A stretch of DNA of 64,000 nucleotides from contig CAMVJU010000001.1 in NCBI GenBank assembly GCA_947167935.1, forward strand, positions 62,001-126,000, given 5' to 3'. A program made the position numbers and the translations under genes. This DNA is from an uncultured Prevotellaceae bacterium. GTDB lineage: Bacteria > Bacteroidota > Bacteroidia > Bacteroidales > Bacteroidaceae. Numbering within the stretch: position 1 is the stretch's first letter; each line of letters starts with the position of its first letter. The notes beneath the pieces are model-generated. The model worked only from the letters and a program-made list of their open reading frames with translations, had not been told where the DNA came from and did no database searches. This document shows positions 37,801 through 46,800 of this stretch, piece after piece.

Positions 37801-40800
37801 TTTTCATCGCTTGAGCTGTAGTCGTTGATATAGATCTTCGGCTCATAGTCCACATCCTTATGGTCGATGTAGTAGTGGTGGTTGGTGTCGTCCATCACCT
37901 TCTTCAGGTCGTGGTAGTTGGCCACGCTGATAGGCACGGAGTTAGAGTACGTCTTTCCGAGATAGGTCTGGGCATAGTAGGCTATCCAGTAGTTGTTCTG
38001 ATACCAGTAGACCGGTGTGGTGTTGTTGATGTACTTCTGTCCGTTGGTGTGTGTGAGCGCATCGCTTGGGGTGTCGAAGATTTCCCATCCCGATTCGGTG
38101 ACACGGTAGGCTCCCTGCGATACGGAAGGGATGTCCATGCCGATGGTGGTGCCGGGTAGCACGATGTCGGGCTTCTTGATGTTGCCTATTTCGGGCACGC
38201 CGCTCTTGAAGTTGATGTGGATGTTGACGATATGGCGCTCGCTGACGGGCACAACGTTGTTGCCCGACTCATCGCTCTCCTCGTATTCATAGAGGTAGAT
38301 GACTGTGATGATCTTCTCCGACGACAAGTCGTGGATGTCGCTCTCGCTCGACACGTAGAGCGTGCTCACCTCAGTAGGCGAAATGCCGTGGATGATGAAG
38401 CCATGCTGGTAGTTACACAGCTTCTTATAGTTGTCCTCGTCGATGATTTCTTCCTTCTTCGTTTCATCACCTATTTTGTAAGTAGAAGAAGTGGTAGAAG
38501 TTTCAGAACCATTGACTTTGACAGACGTAGTCTTGACAGAGAGCTCTTCATCTTCGCCCACAAAGTTCTTTAAAGGATATCCACCCTTCTCGCCTATCTT
38601 GAAATCTTTACGACAATAGTAATAAGTCTTGGGATTATAGACCGGTTTGCCGTTTTCATCAAAGACGAGTTGGCCATTCTCACTCTTCTGATGATTTGTC
38701 TGATCCTCTGTGAAAGTGTATGTGGTGACGTTCTCCTTCTTCGATATAGACGAGTAAGTGGCTGCATCAATGACCTGTCCCACGGTATAGGGAATGTCAC
38801 CATCCATGAACATGGTATTGACCACATAGTAGTCGCCGGGAGTCGTCACGGTGATGGGCGAGTAGTAATGCTTGTCGTTGGGGATGGCTTCGTAATCTGT
38901 CCGCGATAGCCACTTGTCTTCTTCTTCATTGGCTTCTATTGGAACGGATAGTGTTCCATCGGGCTTAAAATAGGACAGCGTAGCAGTACACTCAGCCTTG
39001 TAGTCGATGGACTGCTGGACAGAATAAATCTGAGGATTGAGGGCCTTGTTTGCGATGGATACTAATTGTTCTCCAACTACTTCTCCTGTTAATTCATCAT
39101 ACAAAGGCTCCAGCTTCCAACCGTCGTATTGTGGCTTGTAGCCATAGTTGTTTTCATCCCTGTTATCGTAGGTGGGATCAACAAGCAGATCGAGGGCATC
39201 GTAGTTGAAGTCGAAGTTTGCACGCTCGGCTGCCGTCATCGAGCACCAGGACTCGATAGCACTGTAGGCTTTTCCTTCCTCGAAATAGATACCGCCATAG
39301 AGGCCTTCCTCCGTGCAGTAGTAGGCATCGTCGAAACAGGTTGCTAAGAAGGCCTCGGCCTTTTGTTGAGCTGTTTTTCCATTCTCCGTTCCTACAGGAT
39401 CATCCACATAGCCGTTCTTGGTGATGACTTTATCTATTAAACCCTCAACTTCTGCTGCCGTCATCAGCTTACCAGCATAGATATATTCGGTGGCAGAGAA
39501 ATCCAAGAGGGTGGTGCAGACCTTGGCCGGTACAGCAATGGCATTGCTGCCACCAGTTGTGAGGGCAGTCCACTGAGTATCGGAATAGTTGGCCTGATAA
39601 ATCGGCGTACCGCGATTCAGGTGCTGCATTTCAGTGCCATCTTCATTCTTCACCGAGTACTCCGTTGTTACCACGTATGCAGGTGCCGTCACCACGGCCT
39701 GTTTGTTGTAGACGTAATAGGTGCCTGTGGTGCCAGCCGTCTCAGTACCGTTGGCAGTGAATTTGCCATCTCCGTTAGGAGAGGTGCAATAGGTCTGGCC
39801 AGCGGTTAGCTTTGTGTTTACTGCAACAGCCGGGTAGAGCACAATGTGATTATTCACATTTACTTCTTCATCATATCTCTTTTTCGTCTTGCCAGGGATA
39901 ATATCACCCTGCTTTTTCTGCTCCTGACCATAGACGCTGGTCATGCCAGCCTTTGGCGTAAAGGTGGGACCTTCAATATAGTCAGCCAAGGTGACACTTT
40001 GGTGGGGGATTGTTTCCTTTCCTTCTTTGTACTTGTTATATAATTCTGTGTTTATTTTGTCAGTGATATTATTCTTGGTTAACGTGTAGTAGTTGTTCCA
40101 CACCATGGGGTTGTTCACGTCGTAGGTAAGCACGTAGCCAGTCTCGCTGCTCAGGTTGTTCGAGGGACGGAAGACGTAGTCGAAGGCTGCATAGACAATA
40201 GCATTATTGTCGTCCTTGACCACAATAGCGTTGCCGTCTTCATCTATGGTCGCCTTCTGAACAGCAGGAACGGCAATGGCGTCTTCGCCAGAGTCGACAA
40301 TTTGCATATTGCCCTCCGCAGCATCCTGCAGCTCGTCGTATTCTGAGGGCAGCATCACGTAGCCTGCGGGATAGAATTTCTCGCCAATCTTACAGCTGTC
40401 GATGACAACGTAGGTCTCTTCCACGAATCGGGCTTTCTCAGCATCGCTCATCAGACGGTAGTCCCAGTAGGACACGGCATCGTTCAACTGGTAGGTGGTG
40501 TTGTTGATGATGATGGTTTCGTCGGCGTTAGTACCTTGTGATTTGTCGCCCAGTTTGTTGCCGTTCTTGTCGTAGTAGGCATAGTAGTTGGGCTGCACCT
40601 CGCGCAGCGTCATGCGACCGTTGGCAGCTGCAGAGATGGTGAGCGGCATCTCTACCTTTTCAGCATAGGCATTGGCCGAGCCGGTGAAGGCTGAGATATA
40701 CTGGTCGTATACATAGATGCTGCCTCGGATAAACCAGTAGTGGGCCGGTGACTTTTCGTAGCCGTCCTTGTATATTCCACCATGGGGATAACAATCGTCG

Positions 40801-43800
40801 ACAATCTGTTTCGTGTTGTGGACGAAGTTGCCCGAGGTCTCTATTTGTTCCCGCAAGTCTGTGGTTCCTCTTGCGTTCCTTCTTGCGCCGTTTCCACCAG
40901 TGTCTCCGCCCGTGTCTCCACCAGTATCTCCGCCAGAAGATGTTTCCGTTTGGATATACTTGAAATGACGGTAGGTGCGGGCCTCATTGTTGTAGTTCAA
41001 GAGCGTGACCTTACCCCACGGCGTGTATCCTTCTTCTGGGTCGTCTTTCGGACCGTGATACTCCTTCTTGCCGTGCTCGTTGCGGGCATAGACATAGCCG
41101 CCGCCCATACCCTGCATGACGTTGATGAGGTCGAGCTGGACGACACCAGTGATGTAGCCCCAGTCGTCAATACCGGTCAATTCGCCCTCTGGGCGCTTGA
41201 TTTCCAGATAGACACCTGAAGCCAAAGCCACCTTGTTGTGGCTGATGCCGTTGTTGCGGTTCTTGGCCTGTGGCTTGGCAGCCTTCCAATCGTAGTAAGA
41301 TGCCTTGCCATATTTGAGTATGATTTCGCCTGTAACCGGGTTTTTATAATCCTTATTTTCTTCAAGTTTCGAATCAGTCTGGCGCACGTCGTTGAAGAAT
41401 ACATCGCTGGTGAGGTTGCCGAGGAAGTTCACATCACTGAAGATGCCGAAGTAATTGCCGTGTTCCTTGTCTTTCTCGTCGGTATCACCGGCCTGTGATG
41501 TGCGCTTGTTCAGCGACACCTCATCCACACGGTTGATGGTGTAGAGATGGTAGTCGACAGTGTTGATGGTGCGGTCCTCGGCACCTTTCAGCACCATGCG
41601 GCTGCCGAACACACCACACATGTCGGCACGCTGGATGGTGTTCAGCGGACGTCCGTCGTAGATGTTGGTGACGCCAAAGAGAGTCCATAGACTTTGTTCG
41701 ACGCCATACATCAGGACATACTCACTCTCTTCTATCTGGTCATCTTTTTGGAAGGCCTTTTGTCCCTTTGTCCAATACTTGTCTTTATCCACTTCCTTCC
41801 CATTCACGGTAATGGTCTGAGGGATAGCGTTGTAATCAGCATAAGAGATTTTCTGGCCTCTCTTATAGGAAGTGTCATTATATGTGTGCAACTCCTTACA
41901 CTCATAATAATAGAAGGTATGGTCGGAACCCGAAACGTACTTCAGCTTGTAGTAGGCTTTCTGGCGTTTGGATAGTGTGTTGTATTCATCTATGGTAAGA
42001 GCATCTTTCAGACTATAGTAGTCGGTGCCATAGTTGTCGATGTGCAACTCGCGGAAGCCGTCGACCAATGTGAGGTTGCCATCGCCATAAAGACCGCCCA
42101 TCTCCTCTGTGCCGAGGGAAATAAGGTCGTAGTTGTAGACATCGCGCAGCGAGGCTGCGGTGTTACCATACACTGTGGTTGTGTTAGCATAGAGGTTGTC
42201 ACTACCCTCGGTAATGTTTCCGCCGGCAAATATGGCGTTGTGGATAGTGATGCCACGGGTGTCGAGCTTGGCCCATTGTTTAGGACCCGGCTCCTGCTCA
42301 GTGCCCTGATCATTGTTTCTGTTCTTTAGCTGGTTCAATGCCTCCACGGGAACATATTCGCCTTTGGCATAGGAGGCCTTTACCCCCGTTTCAGCATCGG
42401 CTGTAAAGCCACTGATACCTCCGTCGGCAGTGACCTTACAGTAAGGCTCTATGGTGACGTTACAGTCAAGTGACAAACCATCGCTACTGGTTAGTTTTCC
42501 ATCTTCGACAACTGGATTTTTATAATAGAATCCACCGCCAGTTGCAGGCACACCTTCCACAAGCTGGTCGTCACTTTCCTGCACTCCGGTCTTAATACCC
42601 GTAGGACTATAGACAAAACCTTCGTTACCGCCGCCGAACACGTTACCGAAGCCCAGCAGCACGCCGGCCTCAGTGCCTATCTCACCACCACGGATATGCA
42701 CATCGGTAGTACCGAAGACATAACCCTTCGAGCTGCGGTCCATGTTCAGCTTTTCTTCTTCGCTTTGGAAGAAACCTTCACCGTTCCAGTTGTCGTAGCC
42801 TCGACCACCGCCGAAGACGTCGCGCATCACATGGCCGCCCCACAGATAGACATGGGTCTCACCACCCTTGTAGATGGCGGCAGGCTGGCACCCCTCAACT
42901 CTATCTCCATAATTATGCATAATGTAGGGAGTAATCCTCCATAGTGCCAATGTGTCCTCATGTACGGTGCCACGGCCCACGGGACCAATCTCGCCACCGC
43001 CGTAGAGACTGCCACGCACGATGCCATCCCACATGGTAACATGCGTGCGGTCGACGTAGCTGTTGGCCACATAGCCACCGCCGAAGATGTTGCCACCCTT
43101 GTCTAACAGATTATCGCCAGGCTTGGCATCATCGAGTTCAGGAACATAGCGGTCGTCTAATTCAGTTGTAGCGTCATCGCTAAGTGAACCATTGTAGCGA
43201 TAGCCGATGTAGCCATTGTTAAAGGTTACGTAAGCATCGCCAAAGATAGCGCCACCCTCGCCGCCGCCATAGACATTACGGGTGATGGAGGGAATACCAT
43301 TGAAATAGTCAGTTGCATCGGGGTCGCCGATAACAATGTGGGTTTCAGCATCGCGGTCACTGGACATACCGGCTACGTTGCTGATGGCTCCTTCATGATA
43401 CCCCACATCACCACGCCAACCGCCGCCATAGACGTTACGACAGGTACCGCCCTTGACGTAGACATTGGTGCTGGCCATGAAGCCGCCGGGATTGTCATCC
43501 GCATCATAGTCTCCAACACCGTATGCATCCTCCACATCACCACTGGTACCGGCAGCGTAGATATCCTTATTGACTTCGCCGCCGAGCAGGGCGACGTAAG
43601 TAGTGCCCGACACCACAGCTTCCGGACCATAGCCGCCACCGTAGACATAGTTACCCACGTAAGCCCCCTCATTGATGATGACATTTGACGTATAGCGTCC
43701 CTTGACTAAGTCCAGATCTGCTTCAGTAAGGGCGCCGAAGTCTCTGTCATCGAAAGCAGCCACCCTCACCAAGGGGTTGGCAAGATTCGTCCAGGTATTC

Positions 43801-46800
43801 TCCCAATAGGCTTCGCCGGTGTCTGGATCGAGTCCACCACCCAACTTCCAAGCAGCAGCCCAGTCTGCATCAGTGAAATTCTGGTCAGCTTTAGCAGAAC
43901 CTTTAGGCCATTTCGTAGGCTTGAATAACTCAGGATGATTCATGTAATGGTGCACACTCTCCGTGTTGAACACCTTACCTGCCTCTCCACCGCCGTAAGC
44001 CTCATATACCTCAGCACCAGTGTAATTACCAGTTGCTCCTGTAGGCTTCTTATTCAGGTTCACCTCAGTATATTCTGCCCAGGTGTTGCCACCGCAGCCT
44101 GCACCATAGACATAACCCTTCGACGTGCCGTATTTCCAGTTGTCTTGCTGAACAGGAACGTCAATATTTATATGAGCGTATAACGTACGTCGTGCATTGT
44201 TGTTGCCGCCATAGATGGCACCTTTTTTCTTCGCGTTGCCTATCTCGTTGTCATCTTCGTCGAGTCTGAGCGGGTCGTAAAGCAGCCATGCGTCTTTACT
44301 GTGATACTCCACATGTGTCTCGTAGGCATCGCAAGGCAGATAAATATTGGTACCATATCCGCCGCCGAAGATACTGCCGACCTTGATGGTGGAGCCTTGC
44401 GGCACATTGACTACCGTGCGACGGGTGACACCCTCCTCATAACTGGCACCGTAGGCAGCGCCGATTTCACCGCGCACCAAGTCGATGATGGCAGAGTGTT
44501 TGTCCAGTTCTGTGAGGTAGGTCTTATATGCTGCGAGGTCGGTGTTATATTTCTCGGTAGCTTCCTCATCAGCGCCTTCAGCTGGCGGGGTGGGCTCCTT
44601 TTGGGGAAGGAAGGTCTCCCACATACCGATACCGCCCCAGGCACCAGCGCCGAAGACTTCCATGTCACCGTATTTGTTGAAGTTTTCGTTCTCAGAATTG
44701 CCGGTATCCCCGGAAGATTCAGAATTGCTCTCAATCTGCGGGATGTCGATGAGCACATAGCTACGTTTCTGCAGTAAATCGCGCTCTTTCTCGCCCGATT
44801 GTCCCTGTCCTGCACCGAAGACTTGCTTCACCACGTTGTAGCCATTGTAATAGGTGGGACGGAAATTGACGAAGGCATTGTCAAGGCGTGGTTTGAAGAA
44901 TTTAGGATACTTCTTTGCAGTATCAAAGTATAAAGGCTCTCCGTCACGGTCAGTATAGCGTTCGAATTTGGAATCGGAATAGTCGTATGTACCGTAGCAG
45001 CCGCCGAAGATGGAATTGGCACGGCCCTGCAAGTACTCTGTATAGGCACTGGCCGTCAGCACCTGGCGCGTATCGGGTATACCGTCGCCATCGGTATCTG
45101 AGAGATGCACCTTGCCAATAGTATTATAGTGGTAGGAATTGTTCTCATCATCGGTGCGAACGCGACTTGTAAAGTCCTTTGCACCGAAAACCCTGCCTCC
45201 CAGGTCGTTGGAGCCATAGACGATATCACGGACCCATGTGAAACCAGGTTGGTAGCAGGTGTCATTGTCGAGTCTGTAGGTGTTGGAACCTGTAGTTATT
45301 TCGGTACTGCCCAACCAACTCATACGGTTTCTGTTTGCAGCCTTCACCTGACGACCTACGTAAGTCTCGGTATGACCTAAGATGTCGGCATTACATGAAC
45401 CACCAAAGCTGTTGAAAACACGGCCATTGCCCATATTGATAATGGTGTTGCCGCAGATGGGGCCGAAGAAGCCGCCGCCATACATGAACTCACACTCAGC
45501 CATGTTTTCGCTTTGGGATTCAGCCTTCGACACACCGGCCATGTTGCCGTTCAGGTTGACGTAGCAGCTGTATTTGGGATCATATTCATAGAGCTTGCCA
45601 TTGAAGGCATATTTGCCTGTGGTGGGATTGTAGAAATAGTCTTTTTCTGTAGTGGTGGTTATCGGCTTACCGATAACACCATCCTCGCTGCCGCCGAAGA
45701 CCTGGAAAGTATAGCCCTTTCTCAGGTTGATCGTGGTGCTGCCCCAAATCTCTGTGTCCTTACCCTTACCGCCACCGAATACGTTGAGGGCCTGTCCAAA
45801 CACGTCCATACCCTGCTGGGCCAAGATGACGCCAGTGTTGCGCTTGGTGATGGTGAATTTTGTCGTGGTGGTCTGGCTGTTGCCATAGAGGCTTTCCTCT
45901 TCTCCGAATTCGTTTGTCTTCACTACGTCGAAGAGTTTGTCGCGGTCAACGATGGTTGCATCAAGATTGATAACCACATTGCCGTTGACGATGCCACTGG
46001 AATAGCAGCCGCCATAGATGTTTCCGCCAAACAGACGGCGGTTCAGGTCAACGTCTTCTGTGACTTTTCCACCTTCAGGGATGTCATCATCGGTGGTCAC
46101 TGCTGGCACCTCATTGTATTTCTTCGTGGTAGTGTTGTATGTGCTGGCATCGACGGTGTTCCATTCCAGATAGCGCTTATCATTGTCTTTCAGATAGATG
46201 ACATCGCCATTCTCATCCAACATCTTTATGTTATAGTCCTCGGGCGTCGTTCCTTTTCTCTGCACCGCCCACCGCTTGGGCTGAATCTTCAGACCGGAGA
46301 GATTGAGAATCAGCTTGTTGCCGTCACCGTCTGGGGCGCCGAGAAGACCGCCTTCATAGGCAGCATTGAGTTTTGTTCCTGTATTATTTTCTCCTGTCCA
46401 TTGCTCTGGCACGTTGGCACTGTTGCAGCCGCCTACCAGCTTGTCGAAGATGATGACCTTGTGGTCGAAGGTGATGTTGAAGATATTGTTCTGTGGATGG
46501 GCATCGTCCTGTCTTCTCATGCTGCCCACGTTGCCACCACAGTAGAATGATCCGATAGAGGCAGAATATTCTACATAGTCGGGCTTCTTGTCTCGTTGGT
46601 AATTATCGAACTTTACTTTGGGCTCTATCTCCATGGTAACGGCATCCATGTATTTGGCAAATACGTCCTTATTTGTCAACTTCAATTGGCTGTAGTTTTC
46701 CGGTACCTCTGTTGGAATATTGGCATAGGTCTCTAAGATACCGCCTGCTTTAGCATCAGCCATACCCTCACCATTATTGCCAAGGAATACCTTGTCGGCC

